Part shown: in pieces, positions 1 through 12,700 of the stretch | Numbering within the stretch: position 1 is the stretch's first letter | How the letters are laid out: the number at the start of each line of letters is the position of its first letter | NCBI GenBank assembly: GCA_029834535.1 | Contig: JAQMWT010000314.1 | Coordinates: 620,001 to 684,000, forward strand | DNA from: Chrysophaeum taylorii | Taxonomy: Eukaryota; Sar; Pelagophyceae; Pelagomonadales; Pelagomonadaceae | Reading direction: 5' to 3' | DNA length: 64,000 nt | The notes under the pieces: generated by a model | The model's database searches: none | The model's input: only the letters and a program-made list of their open reading frames with translations | What the model was told of the DNA's origin: nothing | Program-made: the position numbers and the translations under genes

Positions 1-1
1 T

Positions 2-751
2 GGCCACATACGCCTCAATGCAGGCGATGCGCTCGCGAGTGGTGGCGTTGGCGGCGTTGTCGAGTTACGCGGCGGCGGTGGCGCGACGCGCGGCGGGAAC
101 ATCTCGCTCGCGACGGCCGACGGAGGCGACATCCGCGCGACGGTCGGTGCTTCGACACTCGGGGACGGCGGCGCACTCGTATTGAGCGCTGGCAACACGG
201 AGCTAGGCTCGGTGGGCGGACGGGCAGAAATCATCGCGGGGGCAGGCAGCGAGCGCGGCGGGATGGTGTCGATCCGAGCGGGGTCCTCCGCACTCGAAGG
301 TGGCGACGTCGTGCTCACGGGTGGTGAGGGCGACGGCAGCGGGGCCATTCGGCTCGACACGGCGACGGGTACGTGCTCGGGCGCCCTGCTGCTGCGAACG
401 GGCAACGCGACCGACGCGAGTGGCGAGATAAGCCTCGCCACGGGAGATGCTGACGAGGGACCGCCCGGACAAATCGCGCTGATGGTTGGCCGCGGCGGCA
501 GCAGCGGTGGCGACCTCACAGCCCAAGCTGGCGCGAGTGTCGACGGCCAAGGCGGCAGCGTGTTGGTGGTCGCGGGCTCAGGAAAGACGGCCGGCGGTGC
601 CTGCGTCGTGACCGCCGGCAACGCGACCGACGGCGCGGGTGGCAGCGTCGCCATCGCGAGTGGCAACTCGGGCGATGGAAGCAGCGGCGCGATCGAGCTG
701 TCGACTCCCGGGCTCCTCGACGGTGACGACGAGACGAGCGATGGAATCGGC
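2..751 (+). repeat. N-side super-units U0 (cut by window edge) and U1 (8 rungs, 125 aa)
   Basis: U0 enters from the left edge and ends at about 376 with a terminal rung reading AIRLDTATGTCSG. U1 runs 377-751 and ends with AIELSTPG followed by an Asp-rich extension. Terminal rungs here share the pattern hydrophobic-x-hydrophobic-x-Thr-Ala/Pro and lack the Gly found at that place in ordinary rungs. U1 opens with the rung ALLLRTGNATDASG, the same opening type used by later super-units. Rungs are irregular (13-18 residues) and Asp-rich. Boundaries were set by eye at the Ser/Gly-Gly pair after each terminal rung. Confidence 0.7.
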
Positions 752-3700
752 GGCGGCATTCGGCTCGCGACGGGCGACGTCGGCGGCAACCAGGCCATTT
801 CGGGCAGCATCGTCGCACTCACGGGATCGTCGGCCGATGGCGCGACTGGCGACTTGTGCTTAGCCACGGGCGACGCGACCACTACGACAGGAGGCATTCG
901 CGTCGCCGCAGGCAATTCTACCGAGAGCTCTGGTGGTGGCTGCGAGCTCGCTGCCGGCGACGGCGCCAAAGGAGGGGCTGTTCGGCTTGCTGGGGGCGCC
1001 GGCTCCGACTACGCCGGCGGTAGCGTGCGCATCGTCTCTGGGAGCTCATCGAGTGGCGCCGCAGGATCGATTTCGGTCGCCGCGGGTCGCGGTGGCAGCG
1101 CTGGCGGCTCGACAACCATCGCTGGCGGCGACGGCCAGCAGGGCGGCGCCGTCGAGATAACCGCGGGCAGCGGCACTGACTTTGGCGGAGGCCTCAAGTT
1201 GTCGAGTGGTGGCGGCCAGCGCGGCGGCGGAGAGGTCGACATCTGCACCGCCGAGAGCAGCGCCGACGATGGGCGCTCGGGTGACCTTACGATGCGCACG
1301 GGCGACGCGGCCGACGGAGAGCGCAGCGGTACGGTGCGCATAAACAGCGGCTGGTCCGCGAGTGGCTCGACGGGTGATGTCGCCGTGACCGTCGGCGACG
1401 GCGGCACATCGGGAGGCCGACTCCTGGTTGCAGCCGGGTCGAGCGGCACGCAGGACGGAGGCAACGTCTCGATACGCGGCGGCGACGGCGCGAGCGCGGG
1501 AAACGTAACCGTGTCGGCCGGATCGGCTGCGCAGGGCGGCACTGGCGGTCCGTTGCTTGTGTCGAGCGGCGAGAGCCGCGGCGACGACGGCGTGACAACC
1601 GGCTGCGTCGAGATCAGGACGCCAGCGGCCGCGACTCAGTCGGGCGATATCGTCGTCGCCACCGGCGCCGCTGCCGAGGCAGACTCGGGATCGGTCACTG
1701 TGGCGACCGGCACCGCGACCGAAGGCGCCGGAGGCAACCTCACGCTGCGCGTCGGCGAGGGTCGCGATGGACCCGGCGGGGCCGTGAACCTGAGCGCCGG
1801 GTCCACTTTCAGCGACGGCTTGGGGGGTGCGTGCTCGCTGTCGGCTGGCGATGCCGGTCGCGATGGTGGGGACATTCGCGTTTGTGGCGGCGACGGTGAA
1901 AACGCTGGTGGGAACGTCACGATTGCGGGGGGCGAGGCAACCGACGGCGTGGGTGGTGGCCTGCGGCTCGCGGCAGGAAGTGGCGGCGCAGAGGGTGGCG
2001 CGACGAACCTGACCGCCGGTAGCGGCGACGTTGGCGGCCACGTCTTCCTCCGCGCTGGTGATTCGTTCGAAGATGGCGTCGGTGGCGACGTCCAGTTTCT
2101 TTCTGGCAGGAGCGCGCACGCGACGACCGGCGCGATCGTTATCCGGACTGCGAGCGGAGCGACAACCGGGGGCATCGTCGTGCGGACGGGCGAGGCCACC
2201 GACGGCGACGGTGGCGCAATCGCATGTTTGACGGGGACTTCCAAGTCGGGCTCGAGCGGTGGCATTCGTTTTGTCGTAGGCACGAGCGCGGAAGGCGACG
2301 GCGGCAGCGTCAACCTGACCGCGGGCGAGAGCGCGGCGGCAGCGGGGGGCAACGTCTCGATGTCCGCTGGCACGGGCTCTGTTGGTGGTGCCATCGACGT
2401 GAGGGCGGGAGCGAGCGTCGAATCCGTTGGCGGCAACGTGACGCTCAAGAGTGGCGCTGGCGCGGCGGCGTCGGGCAGTATTGAGCTTGCGACCGCGGCC
2501 TCGGCGTCGACCGGCAACGTGTCTGTGCGCACGGGCGACGCCGGCGAGGGGCCATCGGGCACCGTGTCGGTGGTCACTGGGGGAGCGACGTCGAGCGCGG
2601 CCGGCGGTATTTTCTTCACCGTCGGCAGTGGTACCAGCGGCGATGGCGGTGCGCTGTCACTTGCCGCCGGAAACACGAGCGCGGGCGTTGGCGGCGACGC
2701 GACCCTGGCTGCCGGAACGGGCGATGTCGGTGGCTCGATCGCGCTCTGTGCGGGCGAAGGCACCGTCACCCGGGGCGGCTGGGTATGCGTTGGTGCAGGC
2801 GCCGGCGCCGAGGCTGGCGGCACGATCAACGTAACTGCGGGCGACGGCGGCGAAGCGGGCGGCAACATTAGCGTCGCGGGCGGCGCCGGCGACGTCGGCG
2901 GCTCCGTGACCATCCGTGGCGGGGCTGGAGACGAGACGGGTGGCGCCATAGAGCTCGCCAGCGGCGCTGTCAGCAACGAAGATGGAACGAGCGGTGACAT
3001 TTGGATCGCTTCCGCGTCGGTTGACGCGGGCGACACGGGTTCAATCACGATGCGCACGGGTGACTCCGAATCCGGCGCGACAGGTAGCATCGCGTGGACG
3101 ACGGGCAATGCACTCGGCGGCACCGCTGGCGGGATGTCGGTGGTTGTCGGCGAGAGCGGCTCGGATGACGGCGGGAGCGTATCGATCGCGGCAGGCGCCA
3201 GCACGGCTGGATCTGGCGGCGAGCTCGCGCTGCACGCCGGCGCGGGCGCGGATGGCGGTGGAAACTTGATCCTTCAAGCTGGCGCCGGCGACGGCGGAGC
3301 TGGTGGCGACGTCCGGCTGTCGAGCGGCGTCGGCACGGCCGACACGAGCGGAGATGTGACTATTCTCACGCCACCGAGCGACGAGGACGAGGGGGCTACG
3401 GGCGCCCTCTCGCTCGCGACGGGCTCGGCCGTAGACGCGTCGGGAGGCATCGCTCTCTGCACGGGGAGCTCGAGTTCGGGGAACAGCGGCGGACTGACGC
3501 TGAGCGTTGGGGCGAGTAGCAGCGGCGTCAGCGGCGACATTGCCGTTCTGGCGGGCAACGCGACTAGCACGCGGCGCGGCAGCGGAGGCGCGATCGAATT
3601 GCGCGCCGGCGACGGATACGCGGGAGGCGAGATCGCCGTTACTGGCGGCACTGGGCTGCGCTCTTCCGGTGGCGCCGTCAAGGTCCTAGCCGGCGCGTCG

Positions 3701-6700
3701 GACGCGGGGTTCGGTGCGCCCATCTCGCTCTGCGCTGGCTCGACTTCGGGTGGCGAGGCGCCGGGAGGGACGGTCGACGTTTGCGGCGGCGACGGACTCG
3801 GTACGACTAGCGGAGGGGGCAACGTGAACGTGATCGCCGGGTCGAGTGCCCTCGGCGAGGGAGGGCGGTTGTGCTTAACGAGCGGTGCGAGCGAGCGCTC
3901 GTCGAGCGGGCCGGTGTTTGTGGCGAGCGCAGACGCGGGGCGACGCGAGGCGAGTGGGAGTATGGTGCTGCGAACGGGCGACTCTGAAGAGAGTTGCTCG
4001 GGTTCGATCGTCGTGACAACCGGCGAGGCACGCGGCGGCCGCGGCGGCGAAATCGTGCTCATGGTCGGCACGGGTAACTCGGGTTCGGGCGGCAACGTCG
4101 ACATCTACGCGGGCGACTGCACCAACGGTGACGGCGGCGAGATTCTTCTCTGCTCGGGAGAGGGTCTCTCGGGTCGCGGAGGCGACCTCGTTTTCGAAGC
4201 AGGGCCGGGTTCGCCCGGCGGCGACGTTTACGTTAGCTCTGGCGGGGGCGTGTGTTCGAGCAGCGGCAGACTCTCGCTCCGCACAGCCAACGCGGAGAGC
4301 CGGGGTGACAGCGGTTCAATTGTCGTGCAGACGGGATCGACCGACAACGGCAACTCGGGTGCGATCCTCCTCGCGACGGGCGAGGCGACCGGTGGGAGCG
4401 GCGGCAGCATCGAGATCCACGTCGGCCACGGCGAAGAACGAGACGGTGGTGGCGTGTCTATCCTTGCTGGCGATAGCGACGAGGGCGTCGGTGGTTTTGT
4501 CTCTTTGCGGACGGGTTTTGGCGAATTGACGAGCAGTGGCTCCATGACACTCTCCACCGCCAACGCCGGCGAAGAAGGCGTAAGCGGTGCTTTGTCGGTC
4601 ACGACTGGTGACGCGACCGAAGGCAACAGCGGCCGGATCTGGCTTCAAACGGGCGACGCCGAGAGCGGCACCGGTGGCAGTATCAGCGTTCAGGTTGGCA
4701 GCGGGTCGTCGGGAACGGGTGGCCGCGTAGTCATGATGGCGGGCTACAGCGAGCAGAGCTCGAGCGGCGTCGTCACCGTGCGGACGATGAATGCGGGGAG
4801 GGAAGGCATCAGCGGATACATGCAGCTGCTGACGGGGAGCTCCTCGCTCGGCGACAGTGGCTTCATCTCTCTCGCGACCGGCGCGGCGAGCAGCGGCGAG
4901 GGGGGGGCAATTACCGTGCGCGTGGGCACGGGCGACAGCGGCAACGGCGGCGACGCCGTGCTCCGCGCGGGCGACACGACCGCGCGCGGCGAGCGAGGCG
5001 ACGAAGACGCCACCGCATCTGGTGGGGCTGTCGGTCTGATTGCAGGGGATGGCTTAGGTGCCGAATTGTCAACGGGTGGAGACGTCAGCGTGTTCGCCGG
5101 ATGCGGCCAAGCTGACACTGGCGGCTCCATCGTTCTCGAGAGCGGCTTTGGTAAGGCAACTACGAGTGGTTTTGTCGTGGTGAAGACGCAAAACGCGGGT
5201 GACCGCGGGGCATCGGGCAAGATCGAGTTCGCGACGGGTACGTCGTCGTTCGGGAATACTGGAATCATCAGCCTTGCCACCGGAGAGGCCGACTTCGGAA
5301 CGGGGGGCGAGATAGAGGTATTTGTCGGCACTGGAGACTCGGGCGACGGCGGAAGCGTCACGATCACGGCGGGCGAAACGACGCAGTCGGACAAAACAGG
5401 TGGCCGCATCGACGTGAACGCCGGAGACGGCGAGGGCACGTGCAATGGCTACGGCGGCGCCATCTTCATCACTGGCGGTCTCGGGAAGACGTCGTCGGGC
5501 GGGTCGATCTCGGTCTACTCGGGCTACGGCACGCGAACGAGTAGTGGAAATCTGACGCTGGTCACAGCCAACGCCGGCCAAGCGGGTGTTTCAGGTCACG
5601 TCATGCTAGCTACGGGGACGACATCCTCCGGCAACTCAGGCTGGATCAACATCAACAGCGGCGACGCCGAAGGTGGTCGCGGTGGAAATCTCACAGTTGC
5701 CGTCGGTACCGGCGACTCGGGCTCGGGTGGCAACCTGACGATGATGGCCGGCCAGAGCTACCCACGAACAGGTGGCTGCGTGAGCATCTGCACTGGCGAA
5801 GGGGCGACGACGACGAGTGGCACCATCTATTTTCGCACCGCGAACGCGGGGGATGCCGGCGCTAGTGGCGCCTTGTTCTTTAGCTCTGGCTCAGCAAGCT
5901 CTGGAAACAGTGGCGACCTGCTTCTTGGGAGCGGCGTCGCCACGGCGGGACGGGGTGGGCACATTTCAATCAGCGTCGGGAGTGGCACGAGTGGCATGGG
6001 AGGAGACATCGGCATCTATGCTGGGCGAAGCACGGAAAATACGGGCGGCGTGCTCGTATTGCACTCTGGCGAAGGCACGACGGCAACCAGCGGCCACATT
6101 GTCATTTCCACTGCCAACAGCGGCACCGCGGGTGCGAGCGGCTTCCTCGTGTTCAGTTCCGGTACGACCAGCGTGGGCAACAGCGGCCAACTCTGCCTCG
6201 GGACGGGGGCAGCAACGTCGGGCCGAGGAGGTGCCATCTATGCGAGCGTCGGCAGCGGAACGAGTGGTGCCGGTGGTGCGCTCCTAGTCGCTTCGGGTCG
6301 GAGCACCGTTAGTACGGGAGGCGCCCTGAACATAGAGGGCGGCGAGAGCACGGCGACGAGCAGCAGCAACATCGTGGTTCGGACCGCGAACTCGGGTGCT
6401 CGCGGCACGAGCGGCTGGCTTCATTTCAGCACGGGAAGCGCTTGCCAAGGTAACAGTGGAGCGCTGCATTTTGGGACGGGCGCTGCGACGCACGGACGCG
6501 GAGGCGCCGTCAGCGTCACGGTGGGTAGTGGAACCTCGGGCGGGGGCGGCGTGATTCGCATCTCCGCTGGTCGGAGTACCGTTGCCACTGGCGGCAGCAT
6601 TCTCGTGCAAAGCGGAGAAGGTACGGCAACGAGCAGCGGGTCCGTTTGCATTCATACGGGGAACGGCGGAGTCGACGGCTGCAGCGGATGCCTGGTTTTC

Positions 6701-9700
6701 AGTTCGGGATCTGCCAACGCCGGGAACAGTGGGGCGGTGCTTGTGGGTACGGGCGTCGGTACAAGCGGGCGCGGAGGGGTCGTCACCATCAGCGTGGGGA
6801 GTGGCACCAGCGGCGCTGGCGGTGAACTGAACTGCGTGTCGTCTCGTGCGACAGTCGCAAGTGGTGGCTTTCTCCTAGCAGCATCCGGCGAAGGTACCGC
6901 CACGAGCAGTGGCTCTGTGTGTATTGTTACCGCGAATGGTGGGGTGGCGGGTTCGAGCGGCTTCCTCGTGTTCAGCTCTGGTTCTACCAAGTCTGGAAAC
7001 AGTGGCGAGTTACGTCTCGGGACTGGCAGCGCAAGCAGCGGCCGAGGCGGATGCATCCACGTTGCTGTCGGCAGCGGAACAAGCGGTGCTGGCGGGTCGG
7101 TGACTGTTCAGAGCGGTCGTAGCACCGTCATGACGGGAGGCCCAGTACGGGTCCTTGGCGGCGAGGGCACAGCGACAAGCAGTGGCATGATCGTGATACG
7201 TGCGGCCAATGCAGGCGTCGCCGGGGCCAGCGGTATGCTGAGTTTCAGTTCAGGATCTGCGAGCGGCGGCAATAGCGGCGCGGTGCTTTTGGGGAGTGGC
7301 GCAGCAACAGGCGGCCGAGGAGGGGCTGTGCGCTTGGCTGTTGGAAGCGGTACGAGCAGCTCGGGTGGCAGCTTGTCGGCGCAAGCTGGTAGAAGCACTC
7401 TAGGCACGGGCGGCCTGCTTTGTTTTGTTAGCGGCGAAGGCACAGCGACCAGTAGCGGCGCGGTAAGCATCATCAGCGCAAACAGTGGGAGTGCGGGAGT
7501 CAGTGGCTATTTGGCATTCAGTTCGGGAAGTGCCAATGGTGGGAACGGCGGCACTCTGCTTCTCGGTTCTGGTGCCGCGTCTGGCGGACGCGGTGGTATG
7601 GTTCACCTGAGTGTCGGGAGTGGTACCAGCGGTGAAGGCGGTTCTATCTTCGCTTTCGCTGGGCGCAGCACGGTGCACACCGGTGGGCTCGTGTGTTTCC
7701 GGACTGGAGAAGGAACAGCGACGAGTAGTGGGGCCATCGAGGTTCTCTCGATGAACGCAGGTACCAGTGGGTCCAGCGGCCGCTTGGTTTTCAGCTCTGG
7801 ATCGGCCAAATATGGTAACAGTGGATCTCTGCTTCTCGGAACTGGAGCAGCCAGTGCAGGGCGAGGTGGTGGTGCGACGCTCGCAGTCGGCAGTGGCACG
7901 AGCGGCACTGGCGGTTGCTTTTGTATGTTTGCGGGCAGGAGCACATCCGGAAGTGGAGGATTCATGTTTCTCAGCACGGGCGAGGGGACTGCCACCAGCA
8001 GCGGTGCGCTATACGTGATGACGGCCAATGGTGGGGGTACGGGTGGCAGTGGAAAGCTCATTTTTAGTTCTGGTTCCGCGAGCGGTGGCAATAGCGGCTT
8101 ACTGAGCCTAGGCTCTGGTGGTGCTACAGGGGGGCGAGGCGGACTCGTGATTTTTTCGGTGGGGTCGGGCACCAGCGGCGAAGGTGGGTTCTTCCGGGCA
8201 TCCTCCGGACGTAGCACAGTTCACACCGGCGGCGCGGTTCGCGTGGCATCGGGCGAGGGAACCGCTACCAGCAGCGGCGTAGTCTACATCTCGACGGTCA
8301 ACTCTGGAGTAGCGGGTGTGAGCGGCCGACTCGCATTTAGTTCGGGTTCGGCATGCGCTGGGAACAGCGGCGCTCTCTTGGTCGGCTCGGGTACATCGAC
8401 GAGCGGACGTGGGGGTAACGTCGCAGTCAGTGTCGGAAGTGGTACAAGTGGCGCCGGCGGATACGTTCGTATAGAGGGTGGGCGATCACAAGCCGATGGC
8501 ACTGGTGGCATGATCGCCGTTGCCAGCGGCGAGGGGACGGCGACGAGTAGCGGCATGATAAGCTTGAGGAGCGCAAACGGCGGCGTTGGCGGCGGCAGCG
8601 GGAAGCTTGTGTTTAGCTCCGGTTCCGCGAACGGCGGCAATAGCGGGGCACTTTTGATTGGTTCAGGAGCAGCCACCACGGGTCGAGGCGGCGCCTTTGC
8701 CTTGGCGGTTGGCAGTGGGACCAGCGGTGTGGGCGGCGAACTATTAATACGAGCAGGTCAGAGCAAATATCGCACCGGGGGATGGGTCTCCTTGATAAGC
8801 GGAGAAGGAACTGCGACGAGCAGCGGTGCCGTGTTAGTACATACGGCAAATAGCGGCGTGGGAGGCACCAGTGGATGCCTCATATTTAGCACCGGGTCAG
8901 CAAATGTCGGAAATAGTGGCAAATTGTGTTTGGGCACAGGCGCATCATCGTCTGGGCGGGGTGGGTCGGTAGCCATCAGCGCTGGAAGTGGCACGAGTGG
9001 TGCCGGCGCTGCGGTGGTGATGCACAGCGGACGAAGCACTGCACACACTGGTGGAGCGATACTGATAAAGTCAGGCGAAGGCACAGCAACGAGCAGTGGG
9101 TGCGTGTACATACAAAGCATGAATTCTGGAGTGAGTGGTGTCAGCGGCATCCTCATCTTTAGTTCGGGTTCGGCATGCTCTGGCAACAGCGGAAGTGTTT
9201 TGATTGGCTCTGGCGCTGCGACGGCCGGGAGTGGTGGTGACCTGCGACTGAGTGTTGGAAGTGGTACGAGCGGTTTTGGCGGTCGGTTGACTATGGAGTC
9301 TGGCCGTAGTACTGTCCACACCGGGGGTACAGTGAGAATTGCTACTGGCGAAGGCACGACGACGAGTAGTGGTGCCATCCACATTCAAACAGCAAATTCG
9401 GGCGTTAGCGGCACCAGTGGGAACCTTGTGTTCAGTTCAGGATCCGCAACATCTGGGAACAGTGGGATGATACTTATTGGCTCAGGCGCTGCGACCGCAG
9501 GACGCAGTGGAGCTATCAGTGTCTCCGCAGGAAGTGGCACAAGTGGGTCTGGAGCATCAGTAAGCCTGATTGCGGGTCGTAGTTCCGTCCACAGTGGTGG
9601 TTGTATTGCTGTCAGTGCCGGCGAGGGCACGGCGACGAGTAGCGGGACGATTGTCGTGCGCTCGACAAATAGCGGAAGTGCTGGCTCGAGTGGAATGCTC

Positions 9701-12700
9701 GTCTTCAGTTCTGGGACAGCAGTCAGCGGGAACTCGGGCGCACTTCTATTTGGATCTGGTGCTGCCAGCCAAGGGCGTGGTGGAACTGTCAGCTTAAGTG
9801 TCGGCAGTGGAACTAGCGGCGTAGGTGGTTCGTTATCCCTGTTTGCTGGTAGGTCGACATCGGCGACTGGCGGTGCGATCACTCTCGAGACTGGGGAGGG
9901 AACCGCCACAAGCAGCGGTTCCATCTATCTCCGGACGAGCAACGCTGGAGAGTCCGGTGGTAGTGGTTGCCTGATATTCAGCTCTGGGTCTTCCGTCATG
10001 GGCAACAGTGGATGTGTCGTGCTGGGCTCTGGAGCGTCATCCTCTGGTCGTGGTGGCTCAGTCAGCCTGATGGTGGGCAGCGGCACGAGCGGTGCGGGTG
10101 GGCAGTTAAGTTTCTTCGCTGGACGCAGCACGGGCAGTTCTGGCGGCAAGCTGATTGTCCACAGCGGCGAGGGTACGACAACTAGTAGCGGTGGTATTGT
10201 AGTCGTTAGCGCCAACAGTGGAGACACAGGCACCAGTGGATGCTTGATTTTTAGTTCGGGAACGGTGCAAGGCGGAAATAGTGGAGGGTTTTGCATTGGC
10301 ACTGGAGCTTCGACAGCTGGACGTGGCGGAGCGATTCGGATTACAGTTGGCAGTGGCACAAGCGCTTCTGGTGGGATTCTGAAACTCGAATCTGGGCGCA
10401 GCACCGTCAACACTGGGGGTGATGTACGTCTCTTCTCTGGAGAAGGAACCTCCACGAGCAGCGGGAGCATTCTGGTGTCGACTGCCAACAGTGGCGTCGG
10501 CGGTGTAAGCGGCCACCTAGTTTTTAGTTCTGGATCCGCGACTAATGGGAACTCTGGTTATCTTGCAATCGCGTCTGGTGGTAGCACCGGTGGGCGAGGT
10601 GGTGACGTATGCCTAAGTGTTGGAAGTGGGACAAGCGGCGCTGGTGGCACGGTAATGCTGTTCGCTGGCCGCAGCACAGTATCGACCGGCGGGCGCGTCG
10701 CCATTATGTCGGGTGAAGGAACTGCAACGAGCAGCGGATACATTTCAGTTCAGAGTGCTAACTCGGGCATAGCCGGTGTCAGCGGTTGTCTAATTTTCAG
10801 TTCCGGCTCAGCAAAATCTGGGAACAGCGGGTGCATCATGGTCGGATCAGGCGCATCCTCCGGCGGACGGGGCGGTGCGATCGGCATACATGTTGGCAGC
10901 GGTACTAGCGGTGCTGGAGGGCAGCTCAATCTTGCCGCTGGGCGCAGTACGACTGTTTCTGGTGGCTGTTTGTCACTTACGAGCGGGGAAGGCACAGCAT
11001 CGAGTAGTGGTCAGATATCCATCCAAACGGCAAACAGCGGTGTTGCTGGTTGTAGCGGCCGACTTGTCTTCAGCAGCGGTTCCTCACAAACTGGGAACAG
11101 CGGCGAGTTGTTCCTTGGCACTGGCGCGGCCACGGGCGGTCGCGGGGGTGAATTAACAATGAGTGTAGGAAGTGGGACGAGCGGTGCCGGAGGAAGCGTC
11201 TCGCTTTTCTCTGGGCGAAGTACGACTGTGACAGGTGGCCAGATGATTTTTACCTCGGGGGAGGGCACTGCGACGAGCAGCGGCGCGATCCACATTCATA
11301 CTGCGAACAGTGGTGTGAACGGCGCAAGCGGCATGCTCGTGTTTAGCTCAGGCTCATCGCAGACAGGGAACAGCGGGGCAATCCTTCTGGGATCTGGTGC
11401 CGCGTCTTCCGGTCGAGGGGGGCACGTGACGGTGAGTGTGGGGAGTGGGACAAGTGGCGCTGGAGGTTCTGTCAGTATCCTCGCAGGACGAAGCACGGTC
11501 CTCACAGGTGGAGTCGTCGTCGTTGAATCTGGAGAAGGGACGGCCACGAGCAGTGGCGCCATTCTGGTTCGCAGCGCTAATGCCGGTGTGCAAGGCACGA
11601 GTGGTCTCCTCGTCTTCAGTTCAGGAACTTCGACCGCGGGGAACAGCGGCGCACTGCTGCTAGGCTCTGGAGACGCCACCGGGGGTATGGGTGGTGCGGT
11701 CAGGATCAGCGTCGGGAGTGGGACAAGCGGCTTTGGCGGCGCGGTTTCGCTTGTCGCGGGACGCAGCACCGCTAAATCTGGTGGTGCCATCAAAATTCAT
11801 AGCGGTGAAGGGACGACGAGCAGCAGTGGCTCCATTTTTATCACGACTGCCAACTCGGGCGTGGCCGGCGCTAGTGGGTGTCTGGTATTTAGCTCGGGTT
11901 CGTCCAAGACAGGGAACACGGGAATGTTTTGCATCGGTTCTGGAGCTGCAAGCGCCGGGCGAGGTGGTGCGATCACCATCACATCGGGAAGTGGAACGAG
12001 CGGTGCCGGAGGATCTATTTTCGTCGCGGCGGGCAGGAGTACAGTTCACTCAGGTGGATGCATCCAGATTTGCTCGGGTGAAGGAACAGCCACCAGCAGC
12101 GGTTCCATTCACGTAATGTCCGCTAACAGTGGCGTTGAAGGTTCCAGCGGATATCTCGTCTTTAGCTCAGGCTCAGCAGCTTCGGGCAATACTGGAGCGA
12201 TTCTCCTTGGAACTGGAGCGGCATCTGCTGGTCGTGGTGGGCGCGTCAGCATGACTGTTGGGAGTGGCACCAGCGGTTGCGGTGGAAATGTGGACCTTGC
12301 ATCAGGACGAAGCACTTCAGCGAGTGGTGGAGCAATGGTTGTCACCACGGGGGAAGGTACGGCCACAAGCAGTGGAGCTCTGCAAATTCAGACGGCCAAC
12401 AGCGGCGTTGGTGGTGTGAGTGGGTCTCTGGTCTTTAGCTCCGGATCCTCGAATGCTGGTAACAGTGGTGTGCTCCTGCTGGGATCTGGGGCTGCGTCGT
12501 CGGGCCGCGGTGGGGCAGTGAGTCTAGCAGTCGGCAGCGGCACTAGCGGTGCAGGTGGCGCATTGAGCATGGTCGCCGGACGAAGCACCACGGTCACCGG
12601 TGGCGCTGTGATCATGACGTCCGGCGAAGGTACAGCATCCAGCAGTGGTATCGTAGCAATATCCTCAGCTAACGCAGGGGTCCAGGGAATAAGTGGAATG

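Noticed and set aside
2-5590. RTX-type calcium-binding toxin or adhesin repeats
   Set aside because: Gly-Asp turns are common, but the nine-residue GGxGxDxUx repeat is not present. Rungs are 13-18 residues with a different strand pattern.
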